In this document: positions 1 through 9,514 of the stretch, piece after piece
How the letters are laid out: every line of letters starts with the position of its first letter
Numbering within the stretch: position 1 is the first letter of the stretch
DNA from: Yoonia sp. F2084L
GTDB taxonomy: Bacteria; Pseudomonadota; Alphaproteobacteria; Rhodobacterales; Rhodobacteraceae
Direction: 5' to 3'
Assembly: GCF_023015625.1 (NCBI RefSeq)
Contig: NZ_JALKAH010000004.1
Location: 1 to 64,000 of the forward strand
Length of the DNA: 64,000 nt
Program-made: the position numbers and the translations under genes
The notes under the pieces: generated by a model
The model's database searches: none
The model's input: the letters and a program-made list of their open reading frames with translations, nothing else
What the model was told of the DNA's origin: nothing

Positions 1-69
1 GCCATCCAATACCATCCGTACAGCGCGTTCGCGGACTTCTGGTGAATACTTGTTCGTTGTCTTTGTCAT
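1..69 (-). CDS. IS3-family transposase OrfA, N-terminal fragment (runs off the window)
   Basis: Twenty-three codons on the minus strand from ATG at 67-69 to the window edge. The residues ([19 protein letters not shown] then VLDG) match the usual start of OrfA, the small DNA-binding protein made upstream of the frameshifted OrfB integrase in IS3-family elements. The rest lies outside the window, so intactness cannot be judged. Confidence 0.65.
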   Translation of the reverse strand, partial: MTKTTNKYSPEVRERAVRMVLDG

Positions 70-122
70 GATGCTCCATCCTACTCATGAGTTGGAGCCT
101 CCGGCAAACCCGGCGCGGTTCA
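1..122 (-). mobile_element. Left-edge end of an IS3-family insertion sequence (partial)
   Basis: The minus strand carries an inverted-repeat-like terminus starting TGAACCGCGCCGGG at position 122, followed inward by an ATG at 69 that opens a frame reading [19 protein letters not shown] to the window edge. That start is typical of the OrfA (helix-turn-helix) protein of IS3-family elements, and TGAACCG is a common terminus of one IS3 subgroup. Only this end of the element is in the window. It abuts the truncated receptor gene directly, so the IS is the likely cause of the truncation. Confidence 0.75.
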
Positions 123-1192
123 ATACGTCAGTGGACGTACACAGCCAGGATAGCCGTGATGAAATCGGTGAGATGGCCCGTGCAGTATCTGTCTTCAAAG
201 AAGGGCTGTTACAAAAAGCCAAAATGGAACAAGAAAATAGCGTGCGCGATAAAAAGCAAACCGAGGTGGTTCAATCTCTCAGATCAGGCCTTTCCAGTCT
301 AGCAAAAGGCGACCTTTCCTCTAAAATCACGACGAGTTTTCCGCAAGAGTATGAGCAACTCCGCCAAGACTTCAATGAGACTGTCGAAACGTTAAGATCA
401 ACCATCGAGAAATTGATCTCGGCGGCGCAAAGTGTAAACGGTGGCTCCAGTGAGATCAGTTCTGCATCTACCGAACTTGCGCAGCGTACCGAACATGCCG
501 CGGCGACGCTGCAAGAGTCATCCGCCGCCATTCAGCAACTCAACGGCTCGGTGAAAGAAGTTGCAGAAAATGCGCAAACTGCAAAGAAGCTGGTATCTTC
601 AACCCAAGATGAAGCTGAAGCAAGTAAAGGCGTTGTTGATAGCGCCGTTGCTGCAATGGCCCAGATCAAGGGATCATCCGACAAGATCAGCAGCATCGTC
701 AGTGTTATCGAAGACATTTCGTTTCAGACGAATTTGCTTGCATTGAATGCAGGTGTCGAAGCCGCTAGAGCAGGCGAAGTAGGCAGAGGTTTCGCTGTTG
801 TTGCTTCAGAAGTGCGAGCTTTGGCGCAACGGTGCACCGAAGCAGCTGCCGAAATCAGCGCGCTTGTCGTCGAGAGCCGTGAAAGCGTTGATCAAGGCGT
901 TGAACTTGTTGGCAACACAGGCGATGCGTTGGGCAGTATCCTGGGGCACGTTGTTCAGGTATCGGACCTCATCGGTGTGATTGCATCAGGCGCACATGAG
1001 CAAGCCACGGGATTAGACGAAATCAGTCTGGGGGTGGGACAACTTGATACCGTCGCACAGCAAAACGCAGCAATGGTTGAAGAGGTGACAGCAGCGGCTC
1101 ATATCTTAGCACAAGATGCAACGTCGGTGGATGAAATCGTCAGGCACTTCTCTTTGGAAGAGGCACCAGAGTTTTTTCGCAAGGCAAGCTGA
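122..1192 (+). pseudogene. Methyl-accepting chemotaxis protein, 5'-truncated by an IS
   Basis: The frame encodes the C-terminal cytoplasmic part of a chemoreceptor. First comes the tail of a HAMP domain ([15 protein letters not shown]), then a second HAMP-like stretch (around residues 80-115 of the open frame), then the long coiled-coil signalling domain with the conserved hairpin tip ([19 protein letters not shown], then [15 protein letters not shown]). This tip contacts CheA and CheW in the family. No ligand-binding domain or membrane segment remains, because the IS3 terminus ends at 122. An open frame from a TTG at 50 runs through the IS end and could in principle make a soluble chimera, but no convincing ribosome site is seen. 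Probably non-functional. Confidence 0.85.
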
Positions 1193-1289
1193 CTGTTTAC
1201 GACGCTAACTGCACGCGATATGGCAAATGTATCTCGTAAATGCGGCATCAGGAGCGCCTCATCGTGTCACAGTATTTGCAATACGACGG

Positions 1290-1892
1290 ATGACCTACGA
1301 AATCATCATCGCCCTGATTGGCTTTGCCGTCGCCAGCTCTATCACCCCCGGACCCAATAACCTGATGCTGATGGCCTCGGGCGCGAACTATGGTCTGAGG
1401 CGGACCGTGCCCCATATGCTGGGTATATCGCTGGGCCACGCATTTATGGTCACGATGGTGGGTGTGGTTTTGTTGCGTGTGTTTGAGACCTATCCAGTTC
1501 TAAACATCGTGCTCAAGGTGCTGAGTACGACCTATATGCTCTGGCTGGCATGGAAGATTGCAAACGCAGTCCCACCGGAGGCCAGCGAAGTTACAGGCAA
1601 ACCTTTCACCTTCCTGCAGGCCGCCGCCTTTCAATGGGTGAACCCAAAGGCTTGGTTTATGTCGATCACGGCGATCAGCGCTTATGCACCGCAAGATCAA
1701 GGGATATTGATCGGGTCACTGATGGTGGCCGGGGTCTTTGCGATCACGAACCTGCCGTCGATCACGCTTTGGGCATGGATGGGCGTGCAGGTTCGCCGCT
1801 GGCTGGGCACCGCCAAACGCCTGCGGATCTTCAACGTATCGATGGCCGTGTTGCTGGTCGTGTCGCTTTATCCGATGTTAATGCACGCGTAG
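1290..1892 (+). CDS. LysE/RhtB family amino-acid exporter
   Basis: A 200-residue inner-membrane protein with the LysE/RhtB signature near the N-terminus (SSITPGPNNLMLMASGANYG), a conserved GLRRTVPHMLGISLG loop and about six hydrophobic segments. The length is normal for the family, which exports amino acids or homoserine lactone-like compounds. The ATG at 1290 is chosen over an upstream ATG at 1227, because the family starts only a few residues before the first membrane segment. The exact substrate cannot be told. It ends against two hairpins that separate it from the convergent helicase gene. Confidence 0.85.
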   Translation: MTYEIIIALIGFAVASSITPGPNNLMLMASGANYGLRRTVPHMLGISLGHAFMVTMVGVVLLRVFETYPVLNIVLKVLSTTYMLWLAWKIANAVPPEASEVTGKPFTFLQAAAFQWVNPKAWFMSITAISAYAPQDQGILIGSLMVAGVFAITNLPSITLWAWMGVQVRRWLGTAKRLRIFNVSMAVLLVVSLYPMLMHA

Positions 1893-1893
1893 C

Positions 1894-1950
1894 GATCAAT
1901 TTTCATCCGAAAATTGATCTGACGTCACCAGATTTTTCGTCGAAAAATCT
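1894..1950. terminator. Two adjacent hairpins between convergent genes
   Basis: Hairpin one is 1894-1919 (perfect 10-bp arms GATCAATTTT / AAAATTGATC, 6-nt loop). Hairpin two is 1930-1950 (arms AGATTTTTCG / CGAAAAATCT with one central base). The arms are A/T-rich, so either strand of RNA would show stem plus U-run character. They lie between the stop codons of the LysE gene and the convergent helicase gene and most likely serve as a two-way terminator. Confidence 0.55.
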
Positions 1951-1955
1951 TGCTC

Positions 1956-4352
1956 TTAAAACGGCACATCATCCGCTTTGTCAGCGCTCACAATAAACCG
2001 TGCTACAACATGCTTTGACCCGGCCTTGTCAAATTCAATCACCAGCTTATCGCCTTCGATCCCCATCACCTCGCCATAACCGAATTTCTGGTGAAACACC
2101 CGCTCGCCTTCAGTGAAGCCGCTGACTGCGTCCATATCAATCGTCATATTACGCGCCTCGGACGGCATCGACATGCCCCGCTGCTGGCTGCGCGATTGCA
2201 GGCGCTTCCAACCGGGCGAGTTATAGACGTCCGCCTTATGCGCCTTTTCATGCAGGTCTGAGCCGACCATACCCGCCATCGCAGGTGACGCGCTGGCCGA
2301 CATGCCCGCGGCCCCATAGCCGCCACCATAAAGCCCGGGGGGTGTCAGTACCTCCACATGATCTTGCGGCAACTCGTCAATGAACCGCGACGGCATTGCC
2401 GATTGCCACTGCCCATAAACCCGACGGTTGGCGGCAAAGGACACCGTACAAATCTCTTCGGCCCGGGTAATGCCGACATAAGCCAAGCGCCGCTCTTCTT
2501 CGAGGCCATTCATCCCGCTTTCGTCCATTGAACGCTGCGAAGGAAACAATCCATCCTCCCACCCCGGCAAGAACACCGCAGGGAACTCCAGCCCTTTGGC
2601 GGCATGCAGGGTCATGATGCTGACCTTCTCGCCCTGCTCTTCAGTTTCATTGTCCATGATCAGACTGACGTGTTCGAGGAACCCTTGCAGGTTCTCGAAA
2701 TTCTCAAGCGCCTTGACCAATTCCTTGAGGTTCTCCAACCGTCCCGGCGCTTCGGGTGTCTTATCGTTCTGCCAGAACCCGGTATAGCCGCTCTCGTCCA
2801 AAATCATCTCGGCCAGTTCGACATGGGTATCGGCCTCGGCGCGGACCTGCCCGTGCCAGCGATCCAAACCAGCGACCAAAATCGTCAGTTCTTTCAACCC
2901 CTTGCCGCCCAGCAGTTTGCCCTGACAAACCAACCGCGCGCCCTCAACCAAAGACACGCCATTGCTGCGGGCCGTCCGTTGGATCGTTTGCACCGCCTTA
3001 TCCCCCAATCCCCGCTTGGGCGTATTCACGATCCGCTCAAACGCCAGATCATCCTCTGGGCTGACGGCGAGGCGGAAGTAAGCCATCGCATCGCGAATTT
3101 CCATCCGCTCATAAAACCGGGGGCCGCCGATGACGCGGTAGGGTAAGCCGATGGTCAGAAAACGATCTTCGAAGGCGCGCATCTGGTGGGAGGCCCGGAC
3201 GAGGATCGCCAGGTCATCCAAGCCCATTGGCGCCATGCCCCGCGTCCCGCGCTGCATCGCCTCGACCTCTTCACCAATCCAGCGCGCCTCTTCTTCGCCG
3301 TCCCAATGGCCTATCAGGCGGACCTTTTCGCCGTCCTCCCCGTTGGTAAACAGCGTCTTGCCCAAGCGCCCCTTGTTGGCCGAAATCACGCCAGAGGCGG
3401 CGGCCAGAATATGCCCGGTTGAGCGGTAATTCTCTTCCAGCCGCACCACATGCGCGCCCGGAAAATCCTTTTCAAACCGCAGGATATTTCCCACCTCGGC
3501 CCCGCGCCAGCCATAGATCGACTGGTCGTCGTCGCCGACACAACAGATATTCTTGTGCGAAGCCGCCAGCAGACGCAGCCACATATATTGGGCGACGTTG
3601 GTATCTTGGTACTCGTCTACGAGGATGTAACGGAACCAGCGTTGGTATTGCTGAAGCACATCTTCATGCTTTTGAAAAATCGTTACCATATGCAAAAGGA
3701 TATCGCCAAAATCGACAGCGTTCAGATCAAGCAAACGGCGTTGGTAGGCGGCGTAAAGCTCCACGCCTTTGTGATCAAAGGCTCCACTCTCAGCGACCGG
3801 TATCTTATCGGGGGTCAGTGCCTTGTTCTTCCATCCATCAATGATGCCCGAAAGCATCCGCGCGGGCCAACGCTTATGATCAATGCCAGCCGCCTCAATC
3901 AGCTGCTTCATCAGCCTGATCTGATCGTCGGTATCCAGAATAGTGAAATTCGACTTCAGCCCCACCAACTCTGCATGGCGACGCAACTGCTTGGCACAGA
4001 CCGAATGAAAGGTCCCCAACCAAGGCATCCCCTCAACGGCTTCGCCCATCAATCCGCCAATGCGGTTCTTCATCTCGCGGGCAGCCTTGTTGGTAAAGGT
4101 TACCGCCAAAATCTCGTGTGGGCGCGCCGTGCCCGTGGCAAGCAAATGCGTAATCCGGGTCGTCAGCGCTTTGGTCTTTCCAGTCCCGGCGCCTGCCAAC
4201 ATCAACACAGGACCGTTCAACGTCTCAACAGCCTCGCGCTGCGCGGGGTTCAGCCCATCAAGATAGGCCGCACCGGGCCGCACCATCGCCCTCTGGCTCA
4301 GTGGCACAGCGGCTGCCTCAAAGGCATCATCTTCGGTAAATCCACTCATCAC
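1956..4352 (-). CDS. uvrD: UvrD/PcrA/Rep-type ATP-dependent DNA helicase
   Basis: A 798-residue superfamily 1A 3'-5' helicase that unwinds DNA in nucleotide excision and mismatch repair. Motif I (Walker A) GAGTGKT is at about residues 54-60, motif II is VDEYQDTN, and QSIYGWRGA and VRLEENYRS (motifs III and IV), MTLHAAKGLEFPAVFLPG (motif V) and VGITRA (motif VI) follow in order. The C-terminus carries the Tudor-like tail typical of PcrA/UvrD (GERVFHQKFGYGEVMGIEG). The length is slightly above E. coli UvrD. It is transcribed alone and diverges from the dehydrogenase gene at 4488. Confidence 0.93.
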   Translation of the reverse strand: MMSGFTEDDAFEAAAVPLSQRAMVRPGAAYLDGLNPAQREAVETLNGPVLMLAGAGTGKTKALTTRITHLLATGTARPHEILAVTFTNKAAREMKNRIGGLMGEAVEGMPWLGTFHSVCAKQLRRHAELVGLKSNFTILDTDDQIRLMKQLIEAAGIDHKRWPARMLSGIIDGWKNKALTPDKIPVAESGAFDHKGVELYAAYQRRLLDLNAVDFGDILLHMVTIFQKHEDVLQQYQRWFRYILVDEYQDTNVAQYMWLRLLAASHKNICCVGDDDQSIYGWRGAEVGNILRFEKDFPGAHVVRLEENYRSTGHILAAASGVISANKGRLGKTLFTNGEDGEKVRLIGHWDGEEEARWIGEEVEAMQRGTRGMAPMGLDDLAILVRASHQMRAFEDRFLTIGLPYRVIGGPRFYERMEIRDAMAYFRLAVSPEDDLAFERIVNTPKRGLGDKAVQTIQRTARSNGVSLVEGARLVCQGKLLGGKGLKELTILVAGLDRWHGQVRAEADTHVELAEMILDESGYTGFWQNDKTPEAPGRLENLKELVKALENFENLQGFLEHVSLIMDNETEEQGEKVSIMTLHAAKGLEFPAVFLPGWEDGLFPSQRSMDESGMNGLEEERRLAYVGITRAEEICTVSFAANRRVYGQWQSAMPSRFIDELPQDHVEVLTPPGLYGGGYGAAGMSASASPAMAGMVGSDLHEKAHKADVYNSPGWKRLQSRSQQRGMSMPSEARNMTIDMDAVSGFTEGERVFHQKFGYGEVMGIEGDKLVIEFDKAGSKHVVARFIVSADKADDVPF

Positions 4353-4430
4353 CTACACATAGCGCCAACCGCCGCGCGTGAAAAGCCTTGTTCTACTTCC
4401 GTTCTATTCTTCTCATGTTCCCAAATACCT

Positions 4431-4441
4431 CCGCCGGAGGC
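4431..4441 (-). repeat. Copy 1 of dispersed GCCTCCGGCGG element
   Basis: The minus strand reads GCCTCCGGCGG followed by AGGTATTTGGG. The same 11-bp core occurs intergenically at 50043-50053 and 58506-58516. Such elements are frequent between genes in this bacterial group; their function is not known to me. Confidence 0.5.
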
Positions 4442-4487
4442 TCCAAAGGATTGCCAAAGGCGCGACAGTCGCAATAGCGTGCACAGC

Positions 4488-5627
4488 ATGACACTGCACA
4501 GCCGCTATCCCGCCATCGCTGATCTGAAAGCCCGCGCACGCCGCCGTATTCCGCATTTCGTGTGGGAATACCTCGACAGCGCCACCGGGGTAGAGGCCAC
4601 GCAAAAGCGCAATCGCGATCAGTTGGACAGGGTGCTGCTGAACCCCTCGATCCTGCACGGTGAATTCGACCCTGACCTCTCAACAAACCTGCTTGGCCAA
4701 ACACACCCGCTGCCTATCGGCATCGCGCCAGTTGGTATGTCAGGGCTGATCTGGCCGGGTGCGGAACAGATGCTCGCGCGCACTGCCGCGCGCGAGGACA
4801 TCCCCTTCACCCTCTCAACGGTCGCCAGCCAACTGCCCGAAGATGTCGGCACTCACGCGGGCCAGCACGCGTGGTTCCAACTCTACCCACCTCGTGATCC
4901 CGGTATCCGAGACGATATTCTCAAACGTGCCAAGGATGCTGGGTTTCACACTATCGTCCTGACCGTCGACGTCCCTGTAGCGTCGCGCCGCGAACGCCAA
5001 ACGCGCGGCGGGCTGACCCAACCGCCCAGGCTAACACCGCGCTTGGCAATGCAAGCGGCCCAATGTCCCGCCTGGTTGAACGGTATTCGCAAAACAGGCA
5101 TGCCCCGCCTGCGCCTGATGGAAAGCTATTCCGACGTTAAAGGCACCCTGCCCTCGAACGAACATATCGGATACCTGCTGCGCACCTCACCTGATTGGGA
5201 CTATTTCAAATCGCTTCGCGATGTCTGGGACGGGCCGCTGATCGTCAAAGGTGTCAGCAACCCCGATGACGCCGCCCGCCTGACCGATGAGGGCGCCGAC
5301 GCGATCTGGGTCAGCAACCACGCCGGTCGCCAGTTCGACGGCGGTCCTGCAACAATCGAAACGCTACCCATGGTGCGCGCAGCCACCCACCTACCTGTCA
5401 TCTTTGACAGCGGTATCGAAGGCGGCCTCGACGTGCTGCGCGCCCTCGCATTGGGCGCTGATTTCGTCATGCTGGGCCGCGCGTTCCACTATGGGCTGGC
5501 CGCTCTGGGTGAACCGGGGGCGGCCCATGTGCTGGATATTCTGCGGCAGGATATGATCAGCAATATGGGCCAATTGGGCACCAGAACGCTGGAAGATATA
5601 CCGAATCGCCTGCGATCTACCCAGTAA
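4488..5627 (+). CDS. lldD: FMN-dependent alpha-hydroxyacid dehydrogenase (L-lactate dehydrogenase-like)
   Basis: A 379-residue enzyme of the FMN-dependent alpha-hydroxyacid oxidase family, which oxidises L-lactate or a related 2-hydroxyacid to the ketoacid. The active-site motif SNHAGRQFDGG places the catalytic base at His278 and the substrate-binding arginine at Arg281. The flavin-barrel strands PIGIAPVGMSGL (near 77-88) and LTVDVPVASRRER (near 158-170) are also present. The ATG at 4488 fits the family start; GTG at 4479 is in frame and possible. The open frame continues far upstream on this strand, but that part is antisense to the helicase. The substrate could be lactate, glycolate or another hydroxyacid. 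Confidence 0.85.
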   Translation: MTLHSRYPAIADLKARARRRIPHFVWEYLDSATGVEATQKRNRDQLDRVLLNPSILHGEFDPDLSTNLLGQTHPLPIGIAPVGMSGLIWPGAEQMLARTAAREDIPFTLSTVASQLPEDVGTHAGQHAWFQLYPPRDPGIRDDILKRAKDAGFHTIVLTVDVPVASRRERQTRGGLTQPPRLTPRLAMQAAQCPAWLNGIRKTGMPRLRLMESYSDVKGTLPSNEHIGYLLRTSPDWDYFKSLRDVWDGPLIVKGVSNPDDAARLTDEGADAIWVSNHAGRQFDGGPATIETLPMVRAATHLPVIFDSGIEGGLDVLRALALGADFVMLGRAFHYGLAALGEPGAAHVLDILRQDMISNMGQLGTRTLEDIPNRLRSTQ

Positions 5628-5687
5628 TCGTTATAGACGATCCCGGATTTGCCCCTTACCAATGCTGCAACTGCAAAGGGGCCTACT

Positions 5688-8600
5688 ATGACCGACTTCA
5701 AAAAAATCCTCATCGCCAACCGAGGCGAGATCGCCATCCGTATTATGCGCGCCGCCAATGAGATGGGGAAAAAGACGGTCGCGGTCTTTGCTGAAGAAGA
5801 CAAATTGGGCCTGCACCGCTTCAAAGCGGATGAGGCATATCGCATTGGCGAAGACCTGGGCCCGGTTGCCGCCTATCTTTCGATTGATGAAATCATCCGC
5901 GTTGCGAAAATGTCCGGTGCGGATGCGATCCACCCTGGCTATGGCTTGCTGTCCGAGAACCCCGATTTTGTCGATGCCTGCACAGCCAACGGCATCACCT
6001 TCATTGGCCCCAAGGCCGAAACCATGCGCCAACTGGGCGACAAGGCCAGCGCCCGCCGTGTGGCGATTGAAGCGGGCGTACCTGTCATCCCCGCGACCGA
6101 GGTTCTTGGCGATGATATGAAAGCCATCAAGAAAGAGGCCGCCGAGGTCGGCTATCCCCTGATGCTCAAAGCGTCCTGGGGTGGCGGCGGTCGTGGCATG
6201 CGCCCGATCATGTCCGAGGATGAACTGGAAGAGAAAGTCCTTGAAGGCCGCCGCGAGGCTGAGGCCGCTTTCGGTAACGGCGAAGGCTATCTGGAAAAGA
6301 TGATCATGCGTGCCCGCCACGTCGAGGTGCAAATCCTCGGCGATAGCCACGGCCAGATTTACCATCTGTGGGAACGCGATTGTTCCGTTCAGCGCCGCAA
6401 CCAGAAGGTCGTGGAACGCGCCCCTGCCCCGTATCTGAGCGGCACCCAGCGCGAGCAGTTGTGCAATTTGGGCAAGAAAATCTGCCAGCACGTAAACTAC
6501 GAGTGTGCCGGCACTGTCGAATTCCTGATGGATATGGACAGCGGCGAATTCTACTTCATCGAAGTGAACCCGCGCGTCCAGGTCGAACACACCGTCACCG
6601 AAGAGGTCACCGGGATCGACATCGTGCGCGCGCAAATCCTGATCGCCGAAGGCAAATCACTGGTCGAGGCGACAGGCTGCGCCAGCCAGTATGATGTGAA
6701 ACTGGATGGCCACGCCCTGCAGTGCCGTGTGACGACGGAAGACCCGCAGAACAACTTTATCCCCGACTATGGCCGCATCCAGATGTACCGCTCGGCCACC
6801 GGTCCGGGCATACGGCTTGATGGCGGCACCGCCTATTCCGGCGCGGTCATCACCCGCTATTACGACAGCCTGCTGACCAAAGTGACCGCCCGTGCACCCA
6901 CGCCCGAAATGGCGATTGCCCGCATGGACCGTGCCTTGCGTGAATTCCGTATTCGCGGCGTTTCAACCAACATCGCCTTTGTAGAGAACCTGCTGAAACA
7001 CCCGACGTTTCTGAACAATGAATACCACACCAAGTTCATTGACGAGACACCGGATCTCTTCAATTTCACCAAACGCCGCGACCGGGCGACGAAGATCCTG
7101 ACCTACATCGCGGATATCACCGTGAACGGGCACCCCGAAACAGCCGGCCGTCCACGCCCGGCTGCTGACGTCAAACCACCGCGCCCGCCGGTCAAACCAA
7201 CGACCGATGTGACCCCCGGCACCCGCAACATCCTTGACCAATTCGGGCCAGAGGCCGTGGCCGACTGGATGCGCGAACAAAAGCAACTGCTGATCACCGA
7301 CACGACGATGCGCGACGGGCACCAATCGCTATTGGCTACGCGCATGCGATCAATCGACATGATCAACGCAGCCCCCGCCTATGCCGCCAAGATGCATCAG
7401 CTGTTCAGTGTTGAATGCTGGGGTGGTGCGACATTTGATGTGGCCTACCGTTTCTTGCAGGAATGCCCATGGCAGCGCCTGCGCGATATCCGCGCTGTGA
7501 TGCCGAATATCATGACCCAGATGTTGCTGCGCGCATCGAATGGGGTGGGATACACCAACTACCCCGACAATGTGGTGCAAAGCTTTGTGGCACAGGCCGC
7601 CAGTTCTGGTGTTGATGTGTTCCGCGTGTTCGACAGCCTGAACTGGGTCGAAAACATGCGCGTCGCGATGGATGCGGTGATCAAGGCCGAAAAGGTTTGC
7701 GAAGGCACGATCTGCTACACCGGCGACCTGATGAACCCGGATCGGGCTAAATATGATCTAAAATACTACGTCGGGATGGCCAAAGAACTGGAAGCCGCCG
7801 GCGCGCATGTGCTGGGGCTAAAGGATATGGCTGGGCTGATGAAACCTGCTGCGGCAACAGCGCTGGTGAAAGCCTTGAAAGAAGAGACCAATCTGCCAAT
7901 CCATTTCCACACGCACGACACATCTGGGGCCGCGATTGCGACGGTCCTTGCAGCAACTGCCGCTGGGGTCGATTGCGTGGATGGCGCGATGGATGCGCTA
8001 TCCGGCAACACGTCGCAGCCCACATTGGGGTCCATCGTCGAAGCCCTGCGCGGCAACGAGCGTGACACCGGACTTGATATCAAGGCGATCCGTGAAATCA
8101 GCAATTACTTTGAACAGGTCCGCGCCCATTACGCGGCCTTCGAATCCGGGCTTCAGGCACCAGCATCCGAAGTCTACCTGCATGAAATGCCGGGTGGGCA
8201 GTTTACAAACCTCAAGGCGCAGGCCCGCTCCTTGGGGCTGGAAGAACGCTGGCATGAGGTCGCACAAACCTATGCTGACGTGAACGCAATGTTCGGTGAT
8301 ATCGTGAAGGTCACGCCATCGTCCAAGGTTGTGGGTGACATGGCCTTGATGATGGTCAGCCAAAACCTGACCCGCGCGCAGGTCGAGGACCCAAAGGTCG
8401 ACGTGGTCTTCCCCGATAGTGTCATCGACATGATGCGCGGCGATCTGGGGCAACCACCCGGCGGCTGGCCAAAGGCGATCCAGAAGAAAATCCTCAAAGG
8501 CGACAAGCCAATCACCGACCGCCCCGGCAAGCACCTGCCTGCTGTCGATCTGGAAGCGACGCGCGCCGACCTTTCGAGCCAGCTTGAAGGCAAGACCGTC

Positions 8601-9131
8601 GATGATGAAGACCTCAACGGCTATCTGATGTATCCGAAAGTCTTCCTTGATTACATGGGCCGCCATCGGACTTATGGTCCTGTGCGCACGCTGCCCACCA
8701 AGACGTTCTTTTACGGCATGGAGCCGGGCGAAGAAATCACAGCCGAGATCGACCCCGGCAAGACGCTCGAAATTCGCATGCAGGCTGTCGCTGATGTGAA
8801 CGAAGACGGCGAGGTCAAAGTTTTCTTTGAACTTAATGGACAACCGCGCACAATTCGCGTCCTGAACAGGCTGGCTGCCGCTGACAAAATATCGCGGCCC
8901 AAGGCCGAGCTTGGCAACGACAACCACATCGGCGCACCGATGCCGGGCGTTGTGGCAACCGTTGCGGCAGTCGCAGGCAACAAGGTGAAAGCAGGCGACC
9001 TGCTGCTGACCATTGAGGCGATGAAAATGGAAACGGGCATTCATGCCGAACGCGACGCGGTGGTGAAAGCCGTGCATGTGCAGGCGGGCGGGCAAATTGA
9101 CGCCAAGGACCTGCTGGTCGAATTCGAATGA
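5688..9131 (+). CDS. pyc: Pyruvate carboxylase
   Basis: A 1147-residue single-chain pyruvate carboxylase making oxaloacetate from pyruvate and bicarbonate. In order it has the biotin carboxylase domain (KILIANRGEIAIRIMRAA, ATP-grasp GGGGRGMR, EVNPRVQVEHTVTEE), the carboxyltransferase barrel (TTMRDGHQSLLATRMR; metal-binding HFHTHDTSGAA), and the C-terminal biotinyl domain with the AMKM motif, where Lys1113 would carry biotin. The length is normal. The start at 5688 follows an AAAGGGG ribosome site. The stop overlaps the MAPEG gene by four bases (ATGA). Role: anaplerosis, consistent with growth on C3 compounds. Confidence 0.96.
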   Translation: MTDFKKILIANRGEIAIRIMRAANEMGKKTVAVFAEEDKLGLHRFKADEAYRIGEDLGPVAAYLSIDEIIRVAKMSGADAIHPGYGLLSENPDFVDACTANGITFIGPKAETMRQLGDKASARRVAIEAGVPVIPATEVLGDDMKAIKKEAAEVGYPLMLKASWGGGGRGMRPIMSEDELEEKVLEGRREAEAAFGNGEGYLEKMIMRARHVEVQILGDSHGQIYHLWERDCSVQRRNQKVVERAPAPYLSGTQREQLCNLGKKICQHVNYECAGTVEFLMDMDSGEFYFIEVNPRVQVEHTVTEEVTGIDIVRAQILIAEGKSLVEATGCASQYDVKLDGHALQCRVTTEDPQNNFIPDYGRIQMYRSATGPGIRLDGGTAYSGAVITRYYDSLLTKVTARAPTPEMAIARMDRALREFRIRGVSTNIAFVENLLKHPTFLNNEYHTKFIDETPDLFNFTKRRDRATKILTYIADITVNGHPETAGRPRPAADVKPPRPPVKPTTDVTPGTRNILDQFGPEAVADWMREQKQLLITDTTMRDGHQSLLATRMRSIDMINAAPAYAAKMHQLFSVECWGGATFDVAYRFLQECPWQRLRDIRAVMPNIMTQMLLRASNGVGYTNYPDNVVQSFVAQAASSGVDVFRVFDSLNWVENMRVAMDAVIKAEKVCEGTICYTGDLMNPDRAKYDLKYYVGMAKELEAAGAHVLGLKDMAGLMKPAAATALVKALKEETNLPIHFHTHDTSGAAIATVLAATAAGVDCVDGAMDALSGNTSQPTLGSIVEALRGNERDTGLDIKAIREISNYFEQVRAHYAAFESGLQAPASEVYLHEMPGGQFTNLKAQARSLGLEERWHEVAQTYADVNAMFGDIVKVTPSSKVVGDMALMMVSQNLTRAQVEDPKVDVVFPDSVIDMMRGDLGQPPGGWPKAIQKKILKGDKPITDRPGKHLPAVDLEATRADLSSQLEGKTVDDEDLNGYLMYPKVFLDYMGRHRTYGPVRTLPTKTFFYGMEPGEEITAEIDPGKTLEIRMQAVADVNEDGEVKVFFELNGQPRTIRVLNRLAAADKISRPKAELGNDNHIGAPMPGVVATVAAVAGNKVKAGDLLLTIEAMKMETGIHAERDAVVKAVHVQAGGQIDAKDLLVEFE

Positions 9132-9514
9132 CCCTTGCCGTCACGCCCGTCTATGCGATTTTGCTGACGCTGCTGTTTTTGCTATTGGCGGCGCGCGTGA
9201 TCGCAGAGCGGCGCGGCAACAAGTTTGCCTATGGCAACAACGACAGCCACCAAATTGAAGCCAAGATCAGAGCGCATGCGAATTGGGCTGAATACGTACC
9301 CATTGCGCTTTTGCTGATGTTGATGGCCGAAATTCAAGGCACGGCTTCGGTCTGGCTGCATTTGACGGGGATTATCCTGCTGGTCGGTCGCATGCTGCAT
9401 GGGTTTGGCATGTCGTTCAAACCACGCGATTTTCGGTTTCGGCTATACGGGATGCTGTTGACAATCACAGCCATTCCGCTGGCGTTGATCCTCAATGTGA
9501 TTGCTCTGCTATGA
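9128..9514 (+). CDS. MAPEG family membrane protein
   Basis: A 128-residue protein with four hydrophobic segments and the MAPEG core (RGNKFAYGNND, then RAHANWAEYVPIALLLM and RMLHGFGM). The superfamily includes microsomal glutathione S-transferases and leukotriene synthases; bacterial members are mostly of unknown substrate. It starts inside the last codons of pyc (ATGA overlap) and ends in an ATGA overlap with the next gene, so translation is probably coupled across the set. Confidence 0.85.
   Translation: MTLAVTPVYAILLTLLFLLLAARVIAERRGNKFAYGNNDSHQIEAKIRAHANWAEYVPIALLLMLMAEIQGTASVWLHLTGIILLVGRMLHGFGMSFKPRDFRFRLYGMLLTITAIPLALILNVIALL

Noticed and set aside
3450..4487. Upstream extension of the hydroxyacid dehydrogenase frame
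   Set aside because: The added ~346 codons lie antisense to the helicase gene and do not match the enzyme family; the family start is at 4488.
5631..6635. 334-codon open frame on the minus strand opposite pyruvate carboxylase
   Set aside because: It is the antisense of strongly conserved pyc sequence, shows no recognisable domain, and such frames are common opposite GC-rich genes.
7998..9095. 365-codon open frame on the minus strand opposite the end of pyc
   Set aside because: Antisense to the carboxyltransferase and biotinyl domains; low-information His-rich translation and no family match.
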